Assembly: GCA_022826515.1 (NCBI GenBank)
Contig: JAJDUT010000080.1
Span: forward strand, 1-64,000
From: Candidatus Latescibacterota bacterium
GTDB taxonomy: Bacteria; Latescibacterota; UBA2968; UBA8231
DNA length: 64,000 bases
Direction of reading: 5' to 3'
Shown: positions 7,473 to 15,695 of the stretch, one piece after another
Layout of the letters: each line of letters begins with the position of its first letter
How positions within the stretch are numbered: position 1 is the first letter of the stretch
Translations under genes and position numbers: made by a program
The notes under the pieces: model-generated
Told to the model about the DNA's origin: nothing
The model's input: the letters and a program-made list of their open reading frames with translations, nothing else
Databases searched by the model: none

Positions 7473-9140
7473 CTAGCTCTTGCGCGTCTCTAGGTGCGAC
7501 GGCAGCCAGCCGACAACGGCTTGCTCTGAGTCGTCGTCCCAAAAGAAATACAGCCGAAAACAGCGGCGCACGTCTCGGGTGCTTCCTTTCTTCAAATGGC
7601 GGTCGAGCAGATGCCGCCTACCAGCGTAGCGCACGAAATACATGTCGCCGTGTTCGCCGTATCCATCACCGGCAAAGGTTTGGGTCTCCTCGATGTTCAA
7701 GGCTAAACAAGCCTGTTTGAAAGCGTTGGCCTTAGAAGATCCAAAACGCCGCATGGGAACGTAGTAGTCTCGGAGCAGAAGCAGGGACTTGTACAGGAAA
7801 GCGGGGTCTTCATACTTGCTTTTTTTGGCGGCGTGTTTGGCGCGCGGCAGCACTTCGACAACTCCCGCAAGGTTCTTGTCGCACCACCGATCAAAATTGT
7901 TCAGATCACTGAGAATCTCCGGCCCTTTTGGGCTTGATCCGCTCGCGAGTGCCTTTTCGAGCATCTCCACGCGGGCGCGTAAATTTCGCGCACGTTGGGT
8001 GGCTGTGTCGGCTTGAGCTCGGGCTATATCGCGCTCTTGCTCTACGGATTTCAGGACGCCTTCAAAGGTCTCTTCCATCTCTTCGCGCTCGGATTGGAGC
8101 TCGACGATTTGGGCCTCGGCTAGTTCGAGCCTTTCTGCTATGGACGCATTGGTTGCCTTGGCGCGCTCTATGCGACGCTCTGCTGCCAGCCGCCGAATTT
8201 TGGCAAAGGACGGGAGATCGTTCTCAGAATCTGGACGCTCGACCGCGTCTTTTAGCACTCGGTCAGCCAAAAATCTCGCGTACGCAGCAGGGCCTCCGTC
8301 CCAATTCTGAATGCGGCGGGCCGCGGCCCATGGGTGTTGATGCGGTTCATCTACCTCGAGGTTGAAATTCGGTCGGTAGTTTCTGACGGCTCGATTGAAT
8401 ACGGAAAACTCCTTGCCAAACTCATCGGTCAAGCGGAAGGTGGCCGGCACGGTGATGATCGCTACGTGGGCAGCACCAAACGTCTTATGGCATAGAATGT
8501 CGAGCGGGAACGTTGCGTTTTTTGCATCGGTGGAGCCGGCCGGGAGCGACGCGACAATGACAGCGGCCCGGCGCTTGGGGTCGCGAATCAAGTCGCACAG
8601 CGACGGAACTTCGTCGTCGGAAACCAGCCATGGAATTGGACGCAGCAAACGACCGTCTAGCGAGGCAGTGCCAATGGCGGCGATTGGCCGGATGAAATCG
8701 GGAGTGGACCGCTCGATGAAGTTATCTGTCCCGCGCCTAGTACACACGAGGCGAGCGCTGACGGCGATTGATCGGTCCGATAGCTGCTTTAGCCCAACCT
8801 CTGTAACCCAAGTGAGTTGCGGCACGGACTTGTCGGCATCATCGAGCCGCGCCCCCCACATAGCCAGATCATCCAAAAACACGGCCGCGGCGTACTGCGC
8901 TCCAATTTTTTCGGTCTCAAAGGATTGCCCGCTCCAAGCCTCCTCGGGGAGCCGTTGTCCAACTCGCTGGGCTATCCATTGCAAGACTTTCTGCTGAGCC
9001 GCTACAAAGGGGTCGGTTCCATCGCATGGGTTGATCTTGATGGAGATTTGGCTGATCGGCATCACAGACGAATACTGCTCGTGCATTTGCTGGTGCACGG
9101 GCCGCAACTGATCGGCCAATGACGTGTTGTAAGGACTCAT
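7473..9140 (-). CDS. Unknown coiled-coil protein with RelE/ParE-like C-terminal end
   Basis: 555 residues from the ATG at 9140, which has AGAGAAAAG upstream; a longer reading starts 26 codons earlier without support. The N-terminal 300 residues are globular with no motif I recognise. About 325-410 is a charged heptad-type coiled coil (RLELAEAQIVELQSEREEMEETFEGV region is typical). The C-terminal 100 residues include a strand-rich segment, RRCFRLYFFWDDD followed by VVGWLPSHL, like the core of RelE/ParE-fold interferases. Its position in the island suggests a defence or toxin-like role; this is inference. Confidence 0.6.
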   Translation of the reverse strand: MSPYNTSLADQLRPVHQQMHEQYSSVMPISQISIKINPCDGTDPFVAAQQKVLQWIAQRVGQRLPEEAWSGQSFETEKIGAQYAAAVFLDDLAMWGARLDDADKSVPQLTWVTEVGLKQLSDRSIAVSARLVCTRRGTDNFIERSTPDFIRPIAAIGTASLDGRLLRPIPWLVSDDEVPSLCDLIRDPKRRAAVIVASLPAGSTDAKNATFPLDILCHKTFGAAHVAIITVPATFRLTDEFGKEFSVFNRAVRNYRPNFNLEVDEPHQHPWAAARRIQNWDGGPAAYARFLADRVLKDAVERPDSENDLPSFAKIRRLAAERRIERAKATNASIAERLELAEAQIVELQSEREEMEETFEGVLKSVEQERDIARAQADTATQRARNLRARVEMLEKALASGSSPKGPEILSDLNNFDRWCDKNLAGVVEVLPRAKHAAKKSKYEDPAFLYKSLLLLRDYYVPMRRFGSSKANAFKQACLALNIEETQTFAGDGYGEHGDMYFVRYAGRRHLLDRHLKKGSTRDVRRCFRLYFFWDDDSEQAVVGWLPSHLETRKS

Positions 9141-9184
9141 GGAATCTGCTTTTCTCTTGCAAATTATTAGATGACAGAGCGGGA

Positions 9185-9274
9185 CTACCCAGCCAGTCCT
9201 TGTGCAAAATCCGCGCACAAATCCTCGGCGGCCTCAATGCCGCACGCGACCCGTACTAAGTCGTCGGCATTGGG
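9185..9274 (-). pseudogene. 3'-end fragment of a metB-like gene (copy 1)
   Basis: Thirty in-frame codons ending in a stop encode PNADDLVRVACGIEAAEDLC and a final DFAQGLAG, nearly the same as the C-terminus of the metB-like enzyme at 16237. Nothing upstream continues the gene. It is one of three versions of this gene end in 7 kb. Confidence 0.75.
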
Positions 9275-9390
9275 ACAATATGTTTGTACTACCTCGTACA
9301 GGCTCTGTTTAAAGAGGGAACGTAGCGGAAATCATCAATGCTGTTGTAGTGCGGCTATTCCAGTACACGCAGTCCGCTTCCGAGCGATAG

Positions 9391-9618
9391 CTATACCTCT
9401 GTCAGTTCAGGAACGTGTTCAGCCTCATACTTCTCAATCAGCACACCAATGACCTCCATTAATGAGGCTAGAGGGTGATTTTCGTCCTCGCCTACGACAT
9501 CAATCAAATCGTCTAGTATAGCCACAAGCCGTTGATATTCTCTCTCTGCATGGGGGACGAATACAACAGGAGTCAGCATGGGCCATACATCTTGAGCGGT
9601 TTGTATTTTTGCTTCCAT
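9391..9618 (-). CDS. HigA-type antitoxin lacking the HTH domain
   Basis: 75 residues. It matches the N-terminal, toxin-binding half of HigA antitoxins (REYQRLVAILDDLIDVVGEDENHPLA) but stops at PELTEV, just where the HTH normally begins. AGGAG lies 8 nt before the ATG at 9618. It follows the HigB gene by 3 nt. Without the HTH it can probably still neutralise HigB but not repress the operon. Its first codons (MEA.IQ.A) and ribosome binding site recur at 16218 and 14.89 kb beside the metB-like 3' ends. Confidence 0.7.
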   Translation of the reverse strand: MEAKIQTAQDVWPMLTPVVFVPHAEREYQRLVAILDDLIDVVGEDENHPLASLMEVIGVLIEKYEAEHVPELTEV

Positions 9619-9621
9619 AAT

Positions 9622-9909
9622 TTACTCCTTCCATCTCCCTTTATCATACTCATCATGCGTTAGTACCGCACGAATATAGATTTTCTGTCGGTTGTAGTGT
9701 ATTGCCGCGATAAGACGCGCCTTGTTCCCACCAATGTTGAAAACCGTCAACCTTTTCACCTGATCGGCGTGAGGGAATGCGGTTTTCAACTCGATAAACG
9801 AACGGAAATTTCCCCGCTTCATTAATCTATACCAATGTCCGAGTGCTGCCTTGGTATCAGGATGTTTCTGGGCAAACTCGTTCAGGCGTTTTCGCGTGAT
9901 GATATGCAC
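9622..9909 (-). CDS. higB: HigB-type mRNA interferase toxin
   Basis: 95 residues of the HigB family. The recognisable parts are ITRKRLNEFAQKHPD at the start, FNIGGNKARLIAAIHY in the middle, and KIYIRAVLTHDEYDKG at the end, the last containing the conserved His and Lys/Asp region. HigB cleaves ribosome-bound mRNA. It uses a GTG start and precedes the antitoxin, the usual inverted higBA order. The pair sits between two metB-like 3'-end copies in the island. Confidence 0.87.
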   Translation of the reverse strand: MHIITRKRLNEFAQKHPDTKAALGHWYRLMKRGNFRSFIELKTAFPHADQVKRLTVFNIGGNKARLIAAIHYNRQKIYIRAVLTHDEYDKGRWKE

Positions 9910-9986
9910 GGAGCATCCCTGCCGACACAGTTTTTTGAGCCTATTCTACTGGTGAGCTCAACCCCCATGAAGGCGTAGTGTGGCCA

Positions 9987-10961
9987 TTAAGAAAAATCGC
10001 CTTGTTGCTTGGCTCGTAGTGCCGACACATAGAGGATTGCAGGAATCAGCCGCTTGTAATTTGCACCAGTGAGTTTCCAAATTGCGAACATCCCTGCGCC
10101 GATCCAGCCGACGGGACCCATAACTATAAGTGGCAATGTCAATGTGACGCCTACCACGTCTTTTAAGGTGCCTAGTGTTGTGGAAGAGAGCAAGTAAACT
10201 CCGAATCTAGATAGTTGGGAACCTGTCAGGGCAGCAAATATACTCGCACTTTCGATCAATTCCCCACTCTCGTCAAACTCTTGGGCTGCTCGTCGTAACT
10301 CGGCTTCCATTTCCTCTCTCTGCTCAGGCGTCATCTTATTCCAAGCGGTTTCTAACACCTTGCGGGCGATTTCAACCTCAAGCTCTTCGACCGTCGCACC
10401 GACAGGATTAATATCGAGCTTCTCTGCCACTTGCTGAACGATTTGGGCATAGGAGGGTTCGCTCCCTGCAAGGTAGCCAAAAATGGATTGGCAGTTCCAT
10501 CTAAACGCCTCCACGATGTGCTCAGGGCGAGGGCTTTCAGCCTCCAGTATCTCCGCTAGAGCACGACGCTCCTTTGGAGTTGCTTTATCGAGTAGGCCGT
10601 GTATGGAATCTCTATCTGTGAGAAGCCAACCCAAGCCAGCAGCAAAAAGGACCCCAGGTATGCCAAGACCTAGTAGGGGAGCTCCAAACATACCGGTAGA
10701 AGCACCAGCAGCGAGTTTGTGAAGGATTTCCTTTGCTTGAGGATTTCCATTTTCTACTTCACAGACTGTCCGATACAGCAAGTCAACCTTTTCCTTTTGC
10801 TTGCCCCTCGGCTCTGATTCGTTATTCATCCAGCGAGAAAATGAAGACGGAGCTATATCCAGAATCTTAGCAATATGGCTCGGTCTGGCTGAAATGCCTT
10901 CTTGTATGAAGATGTCCTGGATTTTTTTTACTCGCTCTGATATTGGTATATCATTTGCCAT
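9987..10961 (-). CDS. HTH-YaaW membrane protein
   Basis: About 324 residues from the ATG at 10961 (GGAG 8 nt upstream); a TTG and another ATG lie 16 and 6 codons earlier. N-terminal about 1-65 is an XRE-like HTH (SHIAKILDIAPSSFSRWMNN). A glycine-rich hydrophobic segment follows (FGAPLLGLGIPGVLFAAGLG), then a helical domain with MTPEQREEMEAELRR, then a second hydrophobic segment and the end MGPVGWIG...NYKRLIPAI..V..LRAK. That ending is shared with the YaaW-like protein at 11878. It may sense a signal at the membrane and regulate DNA, or act as a membrane-disrupting effector. The TTG alternative overlaps the nuclease stop. Confidence 0.6.
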   Translation of the reverse strand: MANDIPISERVKKIQDIFIQEGISARPSHIAKILDIAPSSFSRWMNNESEPRGKQKEKVDLLYRTVCEVENGNPQAKEILHKLAAGASTGMFGAPLLGLGIPGVLFAAGLGWLLTDRDSIHGLLDKATPKERRALAEILEAESPRPEHIVEAFRWNCQSIFGYLAGSEPSYAQIVQQVAEKLDINPVGATVEELEVEIARKVLETAWNKMTPEQREEMEAELRRAAQEFDESGELIESASIFAALTGSQLSRFGVYLLSSTTLGTLKDVVGVTLTLPLIVMGPVGWIGAGMFAIWKLTGANYKRLIPAILYVSALRAKQQGDFS

Positions 10962-10992
10962 ATCTATGGCTCCGTTCATGGCTCCGTTCAGG

Positions 10993-11868
10993 TTACAAGG
11001 TTGAGTCAACCGTGATGCCTGCGATGGTTAAACCTTGATCGATTCCATATCCGAAGGGCCAATTCAAAATACGTGCAAGGTGATACTGAAATGGTGAGAT
11101 GCGAAGGTCATTCGCAGACCTAGGGTACGGAATACAGTAGTGGAAGTTGGCAACATAGACAAACCAGAATTTTTTAATTCGCTTACCGTTGTACTCCAAA
11201 TACACCTCTTGTTTGTAGCCCTTTGGATCTGGAAAGTTCGAGACCCAAGGCTCATAGAATGACTCCATTTCGTCAGATTCGTCAGATCGATTCATTATCA
11301 GTCGAAGGTTAACGTCATCCTTATACAAATACTGACCAATTGAATCGTCGTAATCGAAATCTTCGGGGTCGGCCCCAACAAGCATTTGGAGCACGTCGTC
11401 TTTAGAGGTCTTTATCTGGAACCATTGCGGAAAATGTTTCTTGAGAAGTTCATCGGATCCAGAAAGTTGACGCGATAAATCTTCCCAAAACAGGATTTCG
11501 ACGCGATTGATCTCCCAGTCTTGAGTCCGTACGTACTCTTGCAGGCTTGCATCGCGTTTCAGAGTGGTGAGAAGCAAGTATTCCTCAAGTGATGGTTTAA
11601 ACTCAGTAGCCTGTTTTATTTCTTTTTTTATGTTTTTCTCGGTTAATGCTTCAACACGCTTGCACTGTGCACCGGCGATTTCACTGCCGTGCCCCTTCAA
11701 ATGGACGGGCTTACCGTAAATATCAACCCCGTGTTGTCTCTGTCTAGATCGTCCATTTCGCACGACGTATGGGTCACTCCACATACATTTGAGGAGCTCA
11801 GCACAGATATCTTCAAATTCGTCCCATGATTTTGGTGTTGGAAGATCAGTTGTTGTAGGAGAAGGCAT
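10993..11868 (-). CDS. Mrr-like PD-(D/E)XK nuclease
   Basis: 291 residues. The N-terminal 150 residues fit the restriction endonuclease-like fold: W.EFEDICAELL at the start, then RQHGVDIYGK (catalytic Asp), then AGAQCKRVEAL giving the QxK pair typical of Mrr/HsdR-type enzymes. The C-terminal half has no motif I recognise and may sense a target or partner. It sits between two YaaW-related membrane protein genes with 9 nt and about 30 nt spacing, so the three are almost certainly co-transcribed. DNA cleavage on invasion is a plausible role but is inference. Confidence 0.75.
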   Translation of the reverse strand: MPSPTTTDLPTPKSWDEFEDICAELLKCMWSDPYVVRNGRSRQRQHGVDIYGKPVHLKGHGSEIAGAQCKRVEALTEKNIKKEIKQATEFKPSLEEYLLLTTLKRDASLQEYVRTQDWEINRVEILFWEDLSRQLSGSDELLKKHFPQWFQIKTSKDDVLQMLVGADPEDFDYDDSIGQYLYKDDVNLRLIMNRSDESDEMESFYEPWVSNFPDPKGYKQEVYLEYNGKRIKKFWFVYVANFHYCIPYPRSANDLRISPFQYHLARILNWPFGYGIDQGLTIAGITVDSTL

Positions 11869-11877
11869 GGTGATGAG

Positions 11878-12612
11878 TCACTCTCCATAGTTCATCTTGG
11901 CACGTAGAAATGCGACTTGGATAACACATGGAATAGTTACGCGATAGGCTGGACCAGCGATGTCAATTGCAGTCCAAAGACCAGTAAGTACCCATCCGAT
12001 TGGGCCAGCAAAAGCTGCGATCGTGCGAGTCAATCCAGCATTCGCAGCTAGCGAGAGACCGCGACCGATCAGTGCTTTTGCGACTTGGTTCGCAACAATC
12101 AAGGCCATTTTGTAAGCTAAAAATCCGCTGAAGCGAACACCTGCTTGGAGGGCAGCTACTACAGCTTGCTTCGACAGATCTGTGGTTTTCAGGTTCAGGT
12201 CTTCGACTATCTTCCGAAGATCTTCGGTATTCATTCGCTCTATTGAATCCGTGAGGATCTTCATCAGGAGGTTCATCTCTATGACCTCAACCGATGCACT
12301 AGAGTTATAGTTGACCTTCATCTTGTTGCACGCATCTATGAGCAATTCTCTATATAGGACGCCCTCCCCCCCTCGAATTATCGTCGCAAAAGTGTTTGCT
12401 CCAAAGCTCTGGAGTTCGGCAGCGATCAGATCCCAGTATTCGGAGTGATCTGGATAATACTGGCTGTAGCGTTTCTCCGTTGTGAGCTCTTCGGTCAGTC
12501 TCTCAGCGCCATCTTTGGTCCTCGTCAGAATGAGGACTAGCTCCTCCAAGTCATTGCTTGAGCAGTCTTGCAAAAATTCGAGGTCTTTGTCGGCCCTGTA
12601 TGCCAATGCCAT
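11878..12612 (-). CDS. YaaW family protein (DUF3944 plus UPF0174)
   Basis: 244 residues, close to E. coli YaaW. The N-terminal DKDLEFLQDCSSNDLEELV is the DUF3944 motif, followed by LTEELTTEKRYSQYYPDHSEYW and GANTFATIIRGGEGVLYREL. The C-terminal third is hydrophobic (AAFAGPIGWVLTGLWTAIDI) and ends in YRVTIPCVIQVAFLRAK. E. coli YaaW has no established function. AAGGAGG lies upstream of the ATG at 12612. First gene of the three-gene module; the long AT-rich upstream region probably holds its promoter. Confidence 0.8.
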   Translation of the reverse strand: MALAYRADKDLEFLQDCSSNDLEELVLILTRTKDGAERLTEELTTEKRYSQYYPDHSEYWDLIAAELQSFGANTFATIIRGGEGVLYRELLIDACNKMKVNYNSSASVEVIEMNLLMKILTDSIERMNTEDLRKIVEDLNLKTTDLSKQAVVAALQAGVRFSGFLAYKMALIVANQVAKALIGRGLSLAANAGLTRTIAAFAGPIGWVLTGLWTAIDIAGPAYRVTIPCVIQVAFLRAKMNYGE

Positions 12613-12998
12613 CTTTCCCTCCTTGAGGATGAGTGGACGCTCAAAATGCTTAGAAGCCAGCTTCCCGACTCTACGACGGAAGGGACAACCGCGCTTCCAG
12701 AATAGATCATACGAGATTTCTTATCCGATGTCAATATTTTTTCCAAAAGAAGAAAAAATAGAATAAATAGTGCTTATAATACTAATTTTTGGAAAAAAAG
12801 AGAAAACAGAGATCTGTGTCAAGGGACGTGGAAGACTGTGGCGATGTTGGCGAAAAGATAGTAGTGAGTGAAAGTTTGGTGGCTTGGGCCGCAATTAGAG
12901 GTAATCAGGTCGGCAGCATATCAGGCGGCCAGGCTCAAGTGCTTCGTGCTCAACCTACCTAGAGGGCACAGGCTCAACCGAGCAGCAGGTTTTACCTC
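12613..12998. promoter_or_regulatory. AT-rich upstream region of the YaaW-nuclease module
   Basis: No convincing gene. Between about 12720 and 12815 the base composition drops to strongly AT-rich, unlike the flanks. It contains a 12-bp inverted repeat, TTTTTTCCAAAA at 12737-12748 and TTTTGGAAAAAA at 12787-12798, separated by 38 bp, a candidate site for the HTH protein of the module. The remainder holds nothing I can name. Confidence 0.4.
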
Positions 12999-13052
12999 TG
13001 TCGTGCGCGATGAATTGGCTGCGGGGCAGTCGCCAAGGGAGGTTTTTGACCG
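12999..13052 (+). repeat. 54-bp repeat of the RraA-gene 3' end, right copy
   Basis: Second copy of 7391-7444 with two substitutions. The reading frame ends at a TAG directly after VFDR, so an excision event recombining the two copies would restore an RraA gene missing only its last four residues. No upstream part of the gene is present. The rest of 13053-13428 shows no gene. Confidence 0.75.
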
Positions 13053-13491
13053 ATAGGGGATAAGGTTTTCGCGCGGTGTCGAGCTACCGAGGTTGATCAC
13101 TGATCGAGCATTGATTGACCTATGCCCGTCGTGCGTCATCCGCAAGGCCACAAAAGGACATGCCCATGCTCAAGCCCGACGCGCCACAAAAGGGCACGGC
13201 CCGTCTCCCGTTTGCTTGTCTCACACTCGGCCCGCTTGCCCCCGCCTCGCTTTGATCCACCGCACGACTTACCGAGAAGCCGAAACAGTAATCATCCGTA
13301 GCAGAGTTAGTAGCAGGCCCCCTAGTACCCCCGGCCCGTGTGATACTGCAATCGACAAGACCAACTGCCAAAGACGAAAAGCGATGCTGGCGCAGCTTCT
13401 TTAGCTTTTTTCTTGCACTCCCTCTGAATTGAGCGTGATTTCTCAACCGGGGATTGACCACGCCAACACCACCAACCGAGAGGACGAACCA

Positions 13492-13671
13492 ATGAGCAAA
13501 GAAGTTGGAGACATGAGCTTCGCCGAGTTAGCCGGCTTGGCGGCGGAAATTAGCTACCAAGACACAAGCAATAGTCTCAGAAACACCGCCTCCACTGTGC
13601 GGGCGTTAGCCGAGATTGTAGCTGAGCTTTGCCGAAGGCAGGAGGCCCCGAAGGCCGAGGCCGACGAGTAG
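13492..13671 (+). CDS. Small unknown protein
   Basis: 59 residues from the ATG at 13492, which has GAGAGGAC upstream. It is acidic and helical (SFAELAGLAAEISYQ, VRALAEIVAELCRRQE) with a charged tail and no recognised family. Its leader resembles that of the gene at 15339: both have 'AAC.GGGGAT.GACC.CGCCAACA..' and 'CCGAGAGGA' before the start. The two may be a pair from the same mobile source. A strong hairpin follows the stop codon. Confidence 0.5.
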   Translation: MSKEVGDMSFAELAGLAAEISYQDTSNSLRNTASTVRALAEIVAELCRRQEAPKAEADE

Positions 13672-13680
13672 CCCACGCCG

Positions 13681-13715
13681 GCGGAGCCTGAGCGAAACCC
13701 CTCCGCAGGCTCCGC
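13681..13715. terminator. Hairpin between convergent small genes
   Basis: GCGGAGCCTG and CAGGCTCCGC are perfect 10-bp arms around a 15-nt loop, 9 nt after the stop of the small gene and 12 nt before the end of the convergent gene at 13728. It has no T-run, so it may be a weak bidirectional terminator or an mRNA end-stabilising structure. Confidence 0.5.
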
Positions 13716-13727
13716 TTGGTGGTGTGG

Positions 13728-14049
13728 TCAGGAGATGCCGTAGGCTTCGTTGATGGCTGCGGTGGCTTTGGCTTTGAAATGCTCGACTTGGGCAGTGGCA
13801 CTATCGAGTTCTTTGTCCTTCTCGGCTTGGTCTCCGAAGGCTTTAGGGTCGCCTTCAGCAATTGCGGCCCGAGTTCTTCGGGCTGCAACCCAATCCCCAA
13901 TAAGGGTTTTGGCTTTGCGAACTTCCTCACTATCGTTTGTTGCCCCCCCAATTGGCTTTGAGCATATAATTCTTGTACTTCCCCTCCTCATTACACCCTA
14001 TCCAATTACCGTTTGCGGTGGGGAGCCATTCGATTGTAGCCTGAGTCAT
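13728..14049 (-). pseudogene. Small gene split by a frameshift at a run of seven G
   Basis: A reading frame starting with ATG 14049 (AAAGGA upstream) gives MTQATIEWLPTANGNWIG and ends 39 codons later, right after a G7 run (13943-13949 on this strand pair). The frame one base over continues for about 75 more residues of charged helix (DSEEVRKAKTLIGDWVAARR ...) to a stop at 13728. Loss of one G joins both into a protein of about 112 residues. This is either a slippage-controlled gene, a pseudogene or a sequencing error. The second half alone also has an ATG at 13991. No family recognised. Confidence 0.5.
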
Positions 14050-14640
14050 AATCTCTATTCCTTTCGATGTGTGTCTCAGTGATGAATACAGAAAGGTACC
14101 GACACCCCCTACTAGGTCAAGGGGCCAAGAAGAGCACCGGCTCCGCCTAGTCGAGACCAAACTACCGATAAGCCCGCCTACCAATACTTCGATTTTTTTT
14201 GCTCCAATAGCTCAAGGTAGCAATTGGCAAGGCGCAGGGTGCCGACCGCTTCATTGTCGTCGTTGTCGTCGGGTTCGGCGGCTCCCTCACCTAGTAGACG
14301 AAAAAGCAACTCGCAATTTTCCCGTAGTTTTTAACGCTCTGTTTCGCTGAGCGTTTGGGCAAAGATGGCAAGGCAAGCGGCCGCTCCGGGGTTGGATTTC
14401 TCCATGCTGTAATCCTTCCAGGCAAATCGTGAGCGGGGCCGATGATAGACCTAACCACTGGCCCCGCCTTGTTGTTGTTGGTTGGCTGAAAATTTCCCAG
14501 TCCCGTTTTAACCCCGTCAAGGCCCTGTAAGCGATTCTAAGCTCCGGTCTGGTCGGTCCTTATTTTTTTAGGTTTATCCTTGAGGTTACAAGCGACCGGC
14601 CCGTTTTTTGATCACCACACCTAAAACCTACAAGGAGGAC
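14050..14640. other. Gene-free stretch with small-gene leader module
   Basis: I see no supported gene here. The end of the stretch (14558-14585) contains CCTTATTTTTTTAGGTTTAT followed by CCTTGAGG, almost identical to 15225-15251 ahead of the gene at 15339, so the two small genes share a leader. The rest is of ordinary composition. Confidence 0.45.
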
Positions 14641-14850
14641 ATGGTGAATAGCGAGGATAAAGCCGCGTATTTTCAGGGGCGATTGGAGGCCATTATGGGA
14701 CGCGAGCCGGGCTTGACGGAAGCCCGGGCGGTAACTGCGACCCGATTAGTTATTGCCAAGGAAGAAAGACGCGAACCGGAGTATCAAGCATGGTTGGAGT
14801 CAAAGTTAGGCCAAAACAAAGCGAAAGGAGAGGACGCCGGCGGAAACTAG
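14641..14850 (+). CDS. Small unknown protein
   Basis: 69 residues from the ATG at 14641, preceded at 5 nt by AAGGAGGA; an in-frame ATG 11 codons upstream lacks such a site. The product is strongly charged and helical (AAYFQGRLEAIMGREPGLTE; TATRLVIAKEERREPEYQ) with a low-complexity basic tail. No family recognised. It lies between a shared leader and the duplicated metB-like end. Confidence 0.5.
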   Translation: MVNSEDKAAYFQGRLEAIMGREPGLTEARAVTATRLVIAKEERREPEYQAWLESKLGQNKAKGEDAGGN

Positions 14851-14851
14851 C

Positions 14852-15050
14852 GATAAACCCTAGAGCGGTTTATATTGCTGCTTCCATAATTCACTCCTAT
14901 TGCCCCTACACCCCCGCCAGTGCCTGCGCAAAATCCGCGCACAAATCCTCGGCGGCCTCAATGCCACACGCCATTCGCACCAAGCCGTCGGCTATGCCTA
15001 TGGCCGACGGTTCTTCTCGGCTCAAGCCGCTTTGTGACGCGGTGACGGGC
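14852..15050 (-). pseudogene. Duplicated metB-like 3' end plus downstream gene start (copy 2)
   Basis: About 200 bp match 16183-16382. On the minus strand the block encodes the last 47 residues of the metB-like enzyme in frame (PVTASQSGLSREEPSAIG ... ADFAQALAGV, stop), then the same AGGAG and ATGGAAGCAGCAATA start as at 16218, here closed by a stop after five codons. The match ends abruptly inside the metB-like coding sequence. Confidence 0.75.
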
Positions 15051-15338
15051 CAGGTACCCAACCCGCCAAGACCGTCGCCTCCCGTTTGCTGCGTTCACAG
15101 CTTGGCCGCTTGCCCCAAGCCTTTGGCCTATCGAATCACCTGCCAACGAGAACCAAGACGACGAGGCCCGTTGTCGAGGTTTGAGCAAACCCCCGTTGAC
15201 CCCGTCCAAGCCTAAACTGCAAATCCTTATTTTTTTAGCTTTATCCTTGAGCCTATAAGGAGACTTCTATTATTTATCTCCAGAGTAATCAACTGGGGAT
15301 CGACCCCGCCAACATCATCACCGAGAGGATCCCCTGTA

Positions 15339-15593
15339 ATGCTCACAGAGCAAGAAAAGATTAGCGCAGTGGCAAACATTGTAGCCACAGCCCGCGAAAT
15401 GAACCAAGGATGCCCCGCTGCAAGCAGCATCGAAAAAGCAATGTTAAACGTCAATCAGCGGTTGGATACCAGAATCGAACTTATTGCTGTCGTTGCCGCA
15501 AACGCGAAAAGTTTGCCTCAAGGCCCCGACCCCGTTCTAGAGTGGATAGCCACTGCCGCCGCACAGATTGCACGCGAGCTACGCGGCGGATAG
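15339..15593 (+). CDS. Small unknown protein
   Basis: 84 residues beginning MLTEQEKISAVANIVATARE. Predicted helical throughout, with alanine-rich stretches (IAVVAANAKSL, WIATAAAQIARELRGG). No family recognised. The start has CCGAGAGGA upstream, in a leader shared with the genes at 13492 and 14641. It is followed at about 100 nt by a small membrane protein gene. Confidence 0.5.
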   Translation: MLTEQEKISAVANIVATAREMNQGCPAASSIEKAMLNVNQRLDTRIELIAVVAANAKSLPQGPDPVLEWIATAAAQIARELRGG

Positions 15594-15695
15594 TGTATTG
15601 TGCCGCTTGACCTATGTTGGTGTAGTGGGCTAAGGCCCCCGTATCTGGTCGCGAATACTAAAACAAATCCACATCCCAAAGGGAGCAGGAAAGCC

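Noticed and set aside
12868..13056. 62-residue frame ending in RraA-like residues
   Set aside because: Only the duplicated 54 bp resemble RraA; the rest has no ribosome binding site or likeness, so it is listed as a repeat.
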